The position numbers were made by a program, and so were the translations under genes. Source: Xanthomonas codiaei (GTDB lineage Bacteria; Pseudomonadota; Gammaproteobacteria; Xanthomonadales; Xanthomonadaceae). Taken from it: a stretch of 64,000 nucleotides of DNA. The stretch's first letter is position 1. Each line of letters opens with the position of its first letter. The notes beneath the pieces are model-generated. The model was not told the DNA's origin. It saw nothing but the letters and a program-made list of their open reading frames with translations, and ran no database searches. The stretch lies in NCBI RefSeq assembly GCF_002939785.1, contig NZ_MDEC01000021.1, positions 1 through 64,000 on the forward strand, read 5' to 3'. This document shows positions 19,104 through 27,933 of the stretch, piece after piece.

Positions 19104-19475
19104 CTAACCGTGGCAGTCGGCGCCGGGGGCGGTGGCATCCACGCAGGTGTGCGCGGCCTTGGTCATGCCGCGCAGGGCGCGGATCTGGCCCGGCAGCAGC
19201 GCGAACTGGTCCAGCGTGCGGCGTGCGCAGCCCGCCGCCGGCGCCCTGCTGCCGACAGCAGCAGCGGGGCATTGCTCTTCGTACACCAGGTAGTGGCACT
19301 GGCCGCTGCTGCTGGCCAGGCAATGCACGTTGGTCTCGGTGTCGGTGACCAAGGTCTTGCTGAAGATCACATCGCGCCCATCGCTGATGGCGCGGGTGAT
19401 CGAAGTGGTACCGGTGCGTTCGTGGCAGCCGGCCAGGGCCAGCAGGCAATAGACCAGGGAGGCGAGCAGGCGCAT
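19104..19475 (-). CDS. Small predicted lipoprotein
   Basis: A 123-residue protein starting MRLLASLVYCLLALAGC, a short signal with an LALAGC lipobox. The mature part has about six cysteines (for example VHCLASSSGQCHYLVYEEQC) that could form disulfides in the periplasm. I know no function for it. It lies 34 bases downstream of the LytTR response regulator gene on the same strand, so it may belong to that operon. Confidence 0.72.
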   Translation of the reverse strand: MRLLASLVYCLLALAGCHERTGTTSITRAISDGRDVIFSKTLVTDTETNVHCLASSSGQCHYLVYEEQCPAAAVGSRAPAAGCARRTLDQFALLPGQIRALRGMTKAAHTCVDATAPGADCHG

Positions 19476-19509
19476 GTGGGCAGTCCTTTCAGTCGATGCG
19501 AACGGGGGA

Positions 19510-20286
19510 TTACATGCCGCGGAACAGGCTCATGAAGGGCTGGCTGACGGTGAGCGTCTCGCTGCGGCCACGCAGGTGCAGCCGGCCCTTGCCGGTGTCG
19601 TCGCGGACCACCGAGGCCACCGCCTTCATGTTGACGATGGTCGAGCGGTGGACCTGCTTGAACACCTGCGGGTCGAGCGCGTCGAGCAACTCGCGCAGCG
19701 GGGTGCGCAGCACCGCTTCGCCGGCGGCGGTCATCACCGTGGTGTATTTCTGATCGGCCTGGAAATACGCCACCTCGTCCAGTGCGATCAGGCGCGTCTC
19801 GCGGCCGCTGCTGGCGGTCAGCCAGGCCAGCGGCGCCGGCGCATTGGCGGCGGCCGGGCGTGCCGACAGGCGCTGCAGCAAGGCCTCCAGCAGGCCGCCA
19901 TCGGGCTGGCCGGCGGCGGCGCGTTGCTGCACGCGCTGCCAGGTGGCCTGCAGGCGCTGCCGGCTGATCGGTTTGAGCAGATAGTCCACCGCGCCGTGTT
20001 CGAAGGCATCGATGGCGTACTGGTCGTAGGCGGTGACGAACACCACCTGGGTACGCGGACTGACCTCGCGCATCGCGCGCGCCACCTCGATGCCGGTCAG
20101 CCCGGGCATGCGGATATCCAGGAACACCACATCCGGCTGCTGGCTGGCGATGGCCTCCAGCGCGCCGGCGCCGTCTTCGCACTCGCCCACCACCTGCAGC
20201 TGCGGGCAGACCTCGGCCAGCAGCGCCAGCAACGACTGCCGCAGCAGCGCCTCGTCTTCGGCGATCACCGCACGCAGCGCGCTCAT
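19510..20286 (-). CDS. LytTR-family response regulator
   Basis: A 258-residue two-component regulator. The receiver domain (residues 1-120) has the acidic pocket EDE at about 10-12, the phosphoacceptor Asp in VVFLDIRMPG (about 57) and the conserved Lys in YLLKPIS (about 107). The C-terminal LytTR DNA-binding domain (about 160-255) contains VAYFQADQKYTTV and FKQVHRSTIVNM. It overlaps the end of the upstream histidine kinase gene by four bases (ATGA), so the pair is translationally coupled. Such pairs in gamma-proteobacteria often control membrane or extracellular functions. Confidence 0.95.
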   Translation of the reverse strand: MSALRAVIAEDEALLRQSLLALLAEVCPQLQVVGECEDGAGALEAIASQQPDVVFLDIRMPGLTGIEVARAMREVSPRTQVVFVTAYDQYAIDAFEHGAVDYLLKPISRQRLQATWQRVQQRAAAGQPDGGLLEALLQRLSARPAAANAPAPLAWLTASSGRETRLIALDEVAYFQADQKYTTVMTAAGEAVLRTPLRELLDALDPQVFKQVHRSTIVNMKAVASVVRDDTGKGRLHLRGRSETLTVSQPFMSLFRGM

Positions 20287-21617
20287 GCCTGCCCCTTTGC
20301 GATGGAAACCGCAGCCTCGGGCAACGGCGGCGGTTGCCGCAGCTGGTTGGCAAGCGGCGCCGGCAGCGGCAGGGTGATAGTGGCCGCCACGCCGCTGGGG
20401 AAATTGGAGACGATGGCAAAGCTCGCCTGGCCGGCGTAGATCAGCTGCAGGCGCTCGCGCAGATTCTTCAGGCCGATGCCGGTGCCATGGCTGTGCGTGT
20501 TGAAGCCCTGGCCGTCATCGGCCACGGTGAGCGTGGCCTGATCGTCGAGACGGCGTGCCAGGATCCACACGGTGCCGCCGCCGGGCTTGGGTTCCAGTCC
20601 GTGCTTGATGGCGTTTTCCACCAGGGTCTGCAGCATCATCGACGGCAGGGTCAGGCTGCGCAGTTCGTAGGGCACTTCCACCTGCAGCGCCAACCGCGCG
20701 CCCATGCGGATGCGCAGGATCTCCAGGTAGGCCTGGGTGCGTTCGAGTTCCTCGCCCAGGGTGGAGGTGGCATCGTCGGCGCTGGGCAGCGAGCGGCGCA
20801 GGTACTGGATCAGGTGCCCGATCATGATGTCGGCACGCGGCGGATCGGTCCGCGCCAGCACCTGCGCGCTGGCCAGCGTGTTGTAGAGGAAATGCGGCTC
20901 CACCTGGGCATGCAGAAGGTTCAGCCGCGCCACCGCCAGCTCCTTCTCCATCACCGATTGCTCCACTGCCGCCTGCTCGTCGCGGCGTTGTTCGCCAACC
21001 CGGCGTACCACTGCGCGGTTGATCGCCTCGGCGTTCTCGTAGTTGCTGCCTTCGTCGACCGCGAACAGATCCACCCAGGCGCCGGCGTCGGGCTCGCACA
21101 ACACGGTGACGCTGCTGGTGCCCTGCCCCGGGGTGATCGTCGCCAGCACCTGGTTGTGGGTGATGGCAAAGCGCGCGAACAGATTCCAGCGCGAGGGCTT
21201 GCGGCCTTCGTACGGGTCGATGCGACGCACCCGTGCGCGGATCAGCAGGCTGCCCGGCGCGCACTCGATGTCCTGCACGCGCGGCAGCGCACGCACCGCC
21301 TCTTCCACCACCGCGAAACTGGCCCGCGCTTCCAGCGGCACCTCGATCTGACGCCGCTGGCGGGTAGACAAGGTGTCGTGATCCAACCGCCCGGCGATCA
21401 GGCGCACGCGCCGCACATGGGTGATCGCGCTCATCAGGGCCAGCGTCAGCAACACGATGCACACCAGCCCGAAGAACGCACCGGTCGAGCCGAACAGCTG
21501 CGCCCACATGATCGCCGCCACCACCAATGCGCCAGCCCAGGCGAACACGAGACGCACGATCAGAAAGACGCTGGCAGACACGGACAAGGCGCTCGTTGGG
21601 TGGACGGGAGCGAGCAT
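20283..21617 (-). CDS. LytS/YehU-type sensor histidine kinase
   Basis: A 444-residue membrane sensor kinase. Two transmembrane helices occur near the N-terminus (SVFLIVRLVFAWAGALVVAA and FFGLVCIVLLTLALMSAI). A middle region without a recognised sensor domain follows. The His_kinase domain has the H-box LLHAQVEPHFLYNTL. An ATPase domain with LVENAIKHGLEPKPGGG and GIGLKNLRERL comes last. I chose the ATG before the first helix; the open frame extends 73 residues further upstream without resemblance to anything. It overlaps the response regulator gene by four bases and is its obvious partner. The signal is unknown. Confidence 0.93.
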   Translation of the reverse strand: MLAPVHPTSALSVSASVFLIVRLVFAWAGALVVAAIMWAQLFGSTGAFFGLVCIVLLTLALMSAITHVRRVRLIAGRLDHDTLSTRQRRQIEVPLEARASFAVVEEAVRALPRVQDIECAPGSLLIRARVRRIDPYEGRKPSRWNLFARFAITHNQVLATITPGQGTSSVTVLCEPDAGAWVDLFAVDEGSNYENAEAINRAVVRRVGEQRRDEQAAVEQSVMEKELAVARLNLLHAQVEPHFLYNTLASAQVLARTDPPRADIMIGHLIQYLRRSLPSADDATSTLGEELERTQAYLEILRIRMGARLALQVEVPYELRSLTLPSMMLQTLVENAIKHGLEPKPGGGTVWILARRLDDQATLTVADDGQGFNTHSHGTGIGLKNLRERLQLIYAGQASFAIVSNFPSGVAATITLPLPAPLANQLRQPPPLPEAAVSIAKGQA

Positions 21618-21859
21618 AGCCGCCACGCGTGGCGACGACAGCCCCAGGCGACGAATGGCCGCCGACGCGACCCCAAATGCCGGATTCGGCGGACGAACCC
21701 GGCCAGACCTGGCAGCAGTTGCGGTTGCGGCGTCGCGCTGGCCATCGTCCCTGGCCAGCGCGACCATGTCGCCAGTGATGGCAGTACCATCGGCGTCCGC
21801 CATGAGCGCGCAGTCACCCGACGACGGCCTGGCCATCCACCCACCATCCCGGGAATCGC

Positions 21860-23077
21860 ATGCACCGACGTCATTTCCTGCACAGCGCCGGGCTTGCGCT
21901 CGCGGCTGCTTCGACCGCCAGCTGGGCCGCCGCCGGCAAGACCGGCACCGCAGCGTCCACAGCCTTGCCCGCGTCTTCGCCGCCGGATGCGTTGTCCGCT
22001 CGCTTCGCCGCAGCGCCGCCGCTGGTACCGATGCGTGCGTCGGTCGACCGCATCATCGCCATCGACGGCTGCACCCGGCCGTTCCGCGCGCAAGGCCCAC
22101 GCATCGAGGCCGAACGCACCGGTCGCAAGACGGTGGTGCACAACTACGGGCACGGCGGCAGCGGCTGGTCGCTGTCGTGGGGCGCCGCAGAACATGCACT
22201 GCGGCTGGTGCGCGCCGCCGATGCCGACGCCCGCGAGCTGGCGGTGATCGGCTGCGGCGCGATCGGCCTGACCACGGCGGTGGTGGCGCAACGCGCCGGC
22301 CTGCGCGTGCGCATCTATGCGCGCGAGCGCCTGCCGGACGTGCGCTCGTTCTACGCCACCGGGGTGTGGTCGCCGGATTCGCGCGTGTGCACCAGCGCGT
22401 ACGCCGACGCCGATTTCAAGACGCGCTGGGAAGAGATGGCGCGGATCTCCTTTCGCCGCTACCAGACCCTGCTCGGCCTGCCCGGCGAGCCGATCGAATG
22501 GCGCGATGGCTACGTGTTGTCGGACCTGCCGTTCGATCAACCGATCGCATCGGCCGAAGCGCACGAACCGGACTACCCACCGCTGGAACGCACGCTGCTG
22601 CGCGATCTTGGCCCCCGTTCGCAGCCACTGGCGGCCGGCAGCCATCCGTTCCCGGTGCCGTTCGTGCGCCGCTATGGCCAGCTGACCTTCAACATCAGCG
22701 CCTACGCGCGCCTGCTGCTGCAGGACTTCCTGCAGGCCGGCGGCGAACTGTACACGCGCAGTTTCGAAGACCCGCGCCAGTTCGGTCAGTTGCACGAAAA
22801 GATCCTGGTCAATGCCACCGGCTACGGCGCGCGCGCCCTGCTCGGCGATACGAGCGTGATCCCGGTGCGCGGGCAGACCGCACGCCTGATCCCGCAACCG
22901 GAGGTCATCTATGGGCTGGTCTGGCGCGGCCACAACCTCAACGTGGTGCCGCGTCGCGATGGATTGCTGGTGCAGTCGCAAGGCGCCAACGATTTCGACA
23001 ATGCCGACGCCATGCCCGACCGCGCCGCCAGCGAAGCGGCCGTGCGCGAACTGGCGCGTCTGTTCCCGGCCAGCTGA
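21860..23077 (+). CDS. FAD-dependent D-amino-acid oxidase-like protein, Tat signal
   Basis: A 405-residue flavoenzyme. The N-terminus MHRRHFLHSAGLALAAAS has twin arginines followed by a hydrophobic core, consistent with export of the folded protein by the Tat pathway. The dinucleotide-binding GxGxxG motif is in LAVIGCGAIGLTTAVVAQRAG around residue 130. The C-terminal half contains ILVNATGYGARALLGD and VIPVRGQTARLIPQ, characteristic of DAO/DAAO enzymes. It would oxidise an amine or D-amino acid outside the cytoplasm. It is divergent from the sensor kinase gene. Confidence 0.9.
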   Translation: MHRRHFLHSAGLALAAASTASWAAAGKTGTAASTALPASSPPDALSARFAAAPPLVPMRASVDRIIAIDGCTRPFRAQGPRIEAERTGRKTVVHNYGHGGSGWSLSWGAAEHALRLVRAADADARELAVIGCGAIGLTTAVVAQRAGLRVRIYARERLPDVRSFYATGVWSPDSRVCTSAYADADFKTRWEEMARISFRRYQTLLGLPGEPIEWRDGYVLSDLPFDQPIASAEAHEPDYPPLERTLLRDLGPRSQPLAAGSHPFPVPFVRRYGQLTFNISAYARLLLQDFLQAGGELYTRSFEDPRQFGQLHEKILVNATGYGARALLGDTSVIPVRGQTARLIPQPEVIYGLVWRGHNLNVVPRRDGLLVQSQGANDFDNADAMPDRAASEAAVRELARLFPAS

Positions 23078-23086
23078 GTCGCCGCG

Positions 23087-23284
23087 CCCATAGCGGTCTT
23101 CCAGCGAGGCCTGCAGCGCACGGGCCACTGCCGCATCGCCGCTGACCAGCTCGTCCCAGCGCAGGCTCACGCCCTTGCGTCTGCCTTTTTCCACGAGTTT
23201 CAGGCCATGCGGATCGATGACCAGCGTGTAGACCTGCTCGCCGATATGAAGTTCGCGGCGTAACGGTTTATCCAACGGTGTCAT
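23087..23284 (-). CDS. Short conserved-looking protein at the 3' end of the oxidase gene
   Basis: The leftward frame starting at this ATG reads MTPLDKPLRRELHIGEQVYT and continues as a compact, plausible small domain (LVIDPHGLKLVEKGRRKGVS) of about 66 residues. It then runs into the antisense of the oxidase gene without a stop. The frame is open much further, so the true end is unclear. The coordinates given cover only the part that looks like protein. A lost stop codon is one explanation. I do not recognise the family. Confidence 0.4.
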
Positions 23285-23708
23285 GCAGTGTCTCGCGTCT
23301 GCCGGTGATGCGGTGTTGTAACGCATCCGCGCGTTGGCATGCAGCCAATCGTTGCAATGCAGCTGCGCGGCCGTTGGCATGCGCGTACCTGGTGGCATAT
23401 CGAATCGTCACCGCTTGCGTTCGTTGGACGACACGCGAGTGCTGCTGCGCTACGGCACAGGCCGTTGTCGCGTCGGGATCACCCGATGCACCGATCCCGC
23501 TAACACCTGCGACGCTAGCTTGGCGATCACGCAGCACCGCCTTGCAGGCGCGCCGCTCCGTCGCAGCAGACCGCGACAGTTGCGTCCACATCGCAGTGCC
23601 GCCGGCAATTACGTACGCGTTGGTTGCAACGCGATCGGCAAGACGGTGCCCCCGCACCTGCGGGGGCGCCATTACCACCAACCTCTCTGCCCATTCCAGG
23701 AGCCACCC
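23285..23708. other. Intergenic region with hairpin upstream of DUF892 gene
   Basis: No gene is supported in these 424 bases. At 23648-23667 a 9-base GC-rich inverted repeat (GCCCCCGCA and TGCGGGGGC) lies about 40 bases before the next ATG, probably in the leader of its mRNA. Confidence 0.5.
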
Positions 23709-24215
23709 ATGGCGATCAAGACCGTCGAAGAATTATTCATTCACGAGCTGTCGGATATCTACAGCGCCGAGAAACAGCTCACCAAGTCGCTGCCGCGCCT
23801 GGCCCGCGCCGCCACCGAGCCGAAGTTGAAGGACGCATTCGAAACCCATCTGGAAGAGACCCAGGGCCAGATCGAACGCATCGACCAGGTGGTGGAGCTG
23901 CTCGGCATCAAGCTCAAACGCATCAAGTGTGCGGCGATGGAAGGCCTGGTGGAAGAAAGCCGCGAAGTCATCGACGAGATCGAGGCCGGCCCGGTGCGCG
24001 ATGCGGCGCTGATCGGCGGCGCACAAAAGGTGGAGCACTACGAAATCGCCTCCTACGGCACCATCGCCGCCATGGCCAAGCAGCTGGGCTATGCCGATGC
24101 GCTGCCGCTGCTGCTGGCCACGCTGGAAGAAGAGAAAGCCACCGACGAAAAGCTGACCTTGCTCGCCGAACAGGGCGGCAACCAGAAAGCCGCCAAGGCC
24201 CGCAAGGCGGCCTGA
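23709..24215 (+). CDS. DUF892 ferritin-like protein (YciE/YciF type)
   Basis: A 168-residue four-helix protein of the DUF892 family, a stress-induced ferritin-like group. It starts MAIKTVEELFIHELSDIYSA, exactly as expected for the family. Carboxylate and histidine ligands for a di-metal site are spread through ELSDIYSAEKQL, ETHLEETQGQ, KVEHYEIASYG and LEEEKATDEKL. The C-terminus is short and lysine-rich. The ATG has a GGAG site upstream. Its neighbour is a manganese catalase, which matches the known pairing of YciF-like proteins with oxidative-stress genes. Confidence 0.95.
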   Translation: MAIKTVEELFIHELSDIYSAEKQLTKSLPRLARAATEPKLKDAFETHLEETQGQIERIDQVVELLGIKLKRIKCAAMEGLVEESREVIDEIEAGPVRDAALIGGAQKVEHYEIASYGTIAAMAKQLGYADALPLLLATLEEEKATDEKLTLLAEQGGNQKAAKARKAA

Positions 24216-24223
24216 TGCATCCC

Positions 24224-24267
24224 GCAGGGCGCAACGCCCTGCACAGGCCCGCAGTCCTTGCGGGCCT
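24224..24267 (+). terminator. Tandem hairpin terminator
   Basis: Two hairpins follow the DUF892 gene: GCAGGGCG with CGCCCTGC (24224-24242), then AGGCCCGCA with TGCGGGCCT (24245-24267). The second is followed by TTCA. Confidence 0.65.
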
Positions 24268-24344
24268 TCATAGCCAATGCCCCCATGTGTCTGCACGCTC
24301 ACCGAGTCGTCGTAGTTGCCGGGCGCCAGCCAAGGAACACTTTC

Positions 24345-25244
24345 ATGTTCATGCATAACAAGCGTTTGATGTACACCGTGCGCGTTGCCGAGCCCAATCC
24401 GGAGCTGGCCACGTTGATGCTGGAGCAGTTCGGTGGGCCGCAGGGCGAACTCGCCGCCGCCATGCGCTATTTCACCCAGGCGCTGGGTGAAAGCGATCCA
24501 GGCCGCAAGGACCTGTTGTTCGATATCGCCACCGAGGAACTCAGCCACCTGGAGATCATCGGCTCCATCATCGCCATGCTCAATCAGGGCCCCAAGGCAG
24601 TACTGTCCGAAGGCATGGAAGAAGCGATGGACATGCGTCGCATGACCCAGAACAGCACCAGCCACACTCAGCAGATTCTCTACGGCGGTGGCCCGGCGTT
24701 GGTGAACTCTTCCGGAGCGCCGTGGACGGCCGCGTATGTGGATTCGATCGGCTGCCCAACGGCCGACATGCGCTCCAACATCGCCGCCGAAGCGCGCGCC
24801 AAGCTCGTGTACGAGCGCCTGATCACGGTGACCAACGATCCCGGCATCGTCGATGCGTTGCGTTTCTTGATGACACGCGAAGTGGCGCATCAAAAATCCT
24901 TCGAAAAGGCGTTGTACGCGATCGAACCGAACTTCCCGCCGGGCAAGTTGCCGGGCGACCCGCGCTTCACCGATACGTACTACAACATGTCGCAAGGCGA
25001 AGGCGATGCGGTCGGCCCCTGGAATACCGGCGAGCAGTGGGAGATGGTGGCCGATCGCGATGCACAGGCAGCCGTGGATGGCGGGGACGGGACAGCATCG
25101 GTGAAACTCGATGCATCGCAGGCCAAGGCCGTCGCGGCCATGTCGCAGCGGCTGCTGTCCAACCCGGAGCTGGATCGTGTCACTGGCGCGGATCTGGGCG
25201 CAGGACCGGGCGCCGGTTCCACCACCGGCGATATCCAGCACTGA
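24345..25244 (+). CDS. Manganese catalase family protein
   Basis: A 299-residue non-heme catalase that would disproportionate hydrogen peroxide at a dimanganese site. The ligands are recognisable: Glu in QGELAAAMRYFTQ, Glu and His in ATEELSHLEIIG, Glu in AEARAKLVYERL and His in TREVAHQKSFEKAL. This is the expected E-ExxH-E-H order. The C-terminal 60 residues are Gly/Ala/Ser-rich, as often in this family. The ATG follows AAGGA. It sits next to DUF892 and convergent with the H-box/sigma-54 regulator pair. Confidence 0.95.
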   Translation: MFMHNKRLMYTVRVAEPNPELATLMLEQFGGPQGELAAAMRYFTQALGESDPGRKDLLFDIATEELSHLEIIGSIIAMLNQGPKAVLSEGMEEAMDMRRMTQNSTSHTQQILYGGGPALVNSSGAPWTAAYVDSIGCPTADMRSNIAAEARAKLVYERLITVTNDPGIVDALRFLMTREVAHQKSFEKALYAIEPNFPPGKLPGDPRFTDTYYNMSQGEGDAVGPWNTGEQWEMVADRDAQAAVDGGDGTASVKLDASQAKAVAAMSQRLLSNPELDRVTGADLGAGPGAGSTTGDIQH

Positions 25245-25248
25245 ATCG

Positions 25249-25272
25249 AGGTGGACGCCTCGGCGTCCACCT
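25249..25272 (+). terminator. Hairpin terminator after Mn-catalase
   Basis: An 11-base perfect inverted repeat (AGGTGGACGCC with GGCGTCCACCT) separated by two bases starts four bases after the stop codon. It lies between convergent genes and may serve both. Confidence 0.7.
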
Positions 25273-25342
25273 TGCGCAGGCACCGGTACCACTTCTCAGC
25301 CGCCCGGGCGTGGTCGAACCACGCCGCCGTCGGCATCTGGCC

Positions 25343-25582
25343 TCAGCTGCCGATGGCGTCCTTTGGCGCGGTGTCTGCGGGCGTGTGCATGGCTTGCTCC
25401 AAGGCGCGCTCTTGCTCGCCCAGCTGGTTGAGCAGAGCCGTTGCCGATTGATGCGCATTGCGCAGCGTTTCCATGGGTTTGGAGCTGTCGCCACGCAGGG
25501 CATACAGCGCAAAGCCCATCACATTGAGCCGGTTGCGCAGCTGATGCAGCAGTTCGCGCCGCTCGGTCGGTGCGTCAGCCAC
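25343..25582 (-). CDS. Small H-box protein, possible stand-alone histidine phosphotransfer helix
   Basis: A 79-residue helical protein. Its N-terminal half, RRELLHQLRNRLNVMGFALYAL, looks like the phosphoacceptor helix (H-box) of a histidine kinase, with His near residue 13. No ATPase domain follows. The GTG start overlaps the TAG stop of the upstream sigma-54 response regulator by one base (TAGTG), so the two are translationally coupled. It might pass phosphate to the regulator, or be a reduced kinase. This is inferred from one motif and the coupling. Confidence 0.68.
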   Translation of the reverse strand: MADAPTERRELLHQLRNRLNVMGFALYALRGDSSKPMETLRNAHQSATALLNQLGEQERALEQAMHTPADTAPKDAIGS

Positions 25583-26862
25583 TACGCATCCTTATCGCTG
25601 AGCCTGTTGTGCAGCGTGCGCACGCTGATGCCCAACTCGCGCGCGGCCGCCTTCTTGTTGAAGCGCGTCCGTGCCAATGCCGATTCGATCATGGCGTCCT
25701 CGGCCTGGCGCATGGTCCAGCCGGCAGGAATCAGCAAGCCGTCTTCGGCGGCATGAGGCACGGTCTGCTCCACATCCGGTGCGCTCAGCAGATCGCCATC
25801 CGAACGCAGATACAGATAATGGATGAACGAGCGCAGCTCGCGCACGTTGCCCGGCCAGGCGTGATAGGCCAGGTAGCGCAGCAGCGATTTGGTCGGCAGC
25901 TTGCGCTTGCCGTACTTGACGTTGAGTTCGTCGATGGCGCGCAGGCCCAGCACGCGTGCATCGCCGCGGCGTTCGCGCAGCGGCGGTACCTGGATCGGGT
26001 ACTCGTTGAGGCGGTAGAACAGATCCTCGCGCAGTACGGCCTGCTCGCGTTGCACATGCTGATGGGTGGCGGCGACCACGCGCGCGTCCAGCGGGATTTC
26101 TTCGTTGCCACCAACCCGCATGAAGCTGCGCGACTCGATCGCACGCAGCAGGTAGACCTGCAGGCGCTTGGGCATTTCGCCGATTTCGTCCAGGAACAGC
26201 GTGCCGCCGGCTGCCTGTTCCAGAAATCCGGCATGCCGGCGATCGGCGCCGGTGAAGCTGCCACGCTCATGGCCGAACAGCTGGCTGGCCAGCAGTTCTT
26301 CCGGAATCGCACCGCAATTGACCGGCACGAAACGGCCGCGACGGCCGGACACCCGATGGATGGCACGCGCGACCAGATCCTTGCCGGTACCGGTTTCGCC
26401 GGTCACCAGCACATTCAGGTCGGTTGGCGCCACGCGGACGATGTCCTTGCGCAGGAGCGCGATGCTGTCGCTATTGCCGATGATGCCCAGGTTGCCCTGC
26501 TGCGCTTCGCGCAGACCGCCGAGCACACGCTCCAGGCGCTCCGGTGCGAAGGGCTTGGTCAGGAACTCGCTGACGCCGAACTGCTGCGCGCGCCCCTGGG
26601 TTTCATAGGCATAGTCGCCCGACACCACCACGATCTGCGGGGTGTGATCCGGGTCCAGCCGTTCGATCAGGTCGAAGCCGCTGCCATCGGGCAGACCGAC
26701 ATCCACCACCAGTAAATCCGGGAAGTTGCTGTCCAGCCAACGGCTGGCTTCGCCTAGGGTGTGGATGCCCTTGGCGCGGAAGCCGCTATCGGTGGCCAGT
26801 TCCACCACCTGATCGCAGAACTCCACGTCGTCGTCGATGATGGCGCAGGAAAGACGGTCCAT
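25582..26862 (-). CDS. Sigma-54-dependent response regulator (NtrC family)
   Basis: A 426-residue enhancer-binding protein. The receiver domain (1-120) has DDD at 10-12, Asp in LLVVDVGLPDG and Lys in EFLTKPF. The AAA+ domain carries Walker A GETGTGKD, a GSFTGA loop (Ser replaces the usual Ala of GAFTGA) and Walker B GGTLFLDEIGEMP. A Fis-type helix-turn-helix ends the protein (FNKKAAARELGISVRTLHNRL). I chose the ATG for MDRLSCAIIDDD. It should activate RpoN-dependent promoters when phosphorylated. No full-length kinase is adjacent; the next gene encodes a small H-box protein. Confidence 0.95.
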   Translation of the reverse strand: MDRLSCAIIDDDVEFCDQVVELATDSGFRAKGIHTLGEASRWLDSNFPDLLVVDVGLPDGSGFDLIERLDPDHTPQIVVVSGDYAYETQGRAQQFGVSEFLTKPFAPERLERVLGGLREAQQGNLGIIGNSDSIALLRKDIVRVAPTDLNVLVTGETGTGKDLVARAIHRVSGRRGRFVPVNCGAIPEELLASQLFGHERGSFTGADRRHAGFLEQAAGGTLFLDEIGEMPKRLQVYLLRAIESRSFMRVGGNEEIPLDARVVAATHQHVQREQAVLREDLFYRLNEYPIQVPPLRERRGDARVLGLRAIDELNVKYGKRKLPTKSLLRYLAYHAWPGNVRELRSFIHYLYLRSDGDLLSAPDVEQTVPHAAEDGLLIPAGWTMRQAEDAMIESALARTRFNKKAAARELGISVRTLHNRLSDKDA

Positions 26863-27383
26863 GAGCGCTTCTGTCCGCAATGACTAGTACATGTTCAGTT
26901 GAGAATTGTGACGGCCGCGCGAAAGCGCGCTGACATGTCACCACAAGTATGGATGCGCACGCATCGTGCCGATGATCGGGACGGCGCTCTACCCCCTAGT
27001 CGAGCTCGCCGTGTGGACGGTGCTCGCAGTACGCAGGGCCGGCCTGCAATTTGCCAGTGCCAAGCGTCATGGTTGGGCTCGGCAACCGTATCGGGACTGT
27101 CGAAACGCCAAACAGCGCAAGGTTTTGCGCGTTCTCGGTCCGGTTTTTTCGTTGAACCCGGTTGTACAAGCAGCAGCGGACCAGCTCGCTGTACTGCTGC
27201 GTTGCAACCACGATGTCGTTGGCCAGGCGTCGGGCCAGCGGCGCGATATCGCAGGGCAACCCGATATCGGAGCGGTGCTAACAGCCTACGTGCCGAATGT
27301 GCAGAGCGCGTGCACATCGCGCTCACGGCGTCGTTCTTCCGGTGGGTCGACACTCGCGAAAAAGCGACCGAGCGCGGTGCCCC
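26863..27383. other. Intergenic region, no supported gene
   Basis: This 521-base stretch separates the leftward response regulator from a rightward small gene. A TGACATGTCA palindrome (26931-26940) and a short GCGC-GAAA-GCGC hairpin lie near the regulator start and could be control sites. No coding frame is convincing. Confidence 0.5.
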
Positions 27384-27665
27384 ATGCAAGCAGTGACCGT
27401 CTATCGTCAGGCCGATGTACAGGACGAGCTGGACTACTGGCGTCAGGAGCATCGACGCGGCCAGCTGGGCTATCACCAATTCGAGGGGATTCCGGAGCAA
27501 ACGGTGCGCGCCGTATGCGAGGCCTTCAACGCGCATCCGCAACTCAGCGAGCAGGACGCCATCCAACGGGTGCGCCGGTCGCTGTGCCTGACCCCTGGCA
27601 CGATGCACGCGCAGCTTGCCGACTGGCTGGCCCCGCGTTGCCTGCGGCATTTGCGTGCGGTCTAG
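27384..27665 (+). CDS. Small conserved hypothetical protein
   Basis: A 93-residue soluble protein starting MQAVTVYRQADVQDELDYWR, rich in charged and aromatic residues, probably all-helical (PEQTVRAVCEAFNAHPQLSE). No known motif is visible. I chose the internal ATG, because the frame upstream lacks protein character. It ends before a hairpin and upstream of the cytochrome bd genes, but is separated from them by about 270 bases. Confidence 0.62.
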   Translation: MQAVTVYRQADVQDELDYWRQEHRRGQLGYHQFEGIPEQTVRAVCEAFNAHPQLSEQDAIQRVRRSLCLTPGTMHAQLADWLAPRCLRHLRAV

Positions 27666-27687
27666 CTTGGCATAGCGCCGATGCGGC

Positions 27688-27708
27688 GCGTGCCAGGACC
27701 TGGCACGC
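27688..27708 (+). terminator. Hairpin terminator
   Basis: A 10-base inverted repeat (GCGTGCCAGG and CCTGGCACGC) around one central base lies 23 bases after the small gene and separates it from the oxidase operon. Confidence 0.55.
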
Positions 27709-27933
27709 ATGCGAGCCGAAATGCATGGGTCTGCAGCCGGGAAGAGGTATCGGGTCACGCTTTTCTGCGCAGTCTGCGCGCACGCTTGAAGCCGCCAGGG
27801 CGAGCGAGGGCCGCCTGTCCTGCGCGCCTGCGCGCAGGCGACCTGACCATCGGAGTTGCCTACACCGCCTGGTCGCTGCGGCACCGACGCAGCCTTCGCC
27901 ACCGTACGCGCACTCAGTCCCCGGGAGATCCAC

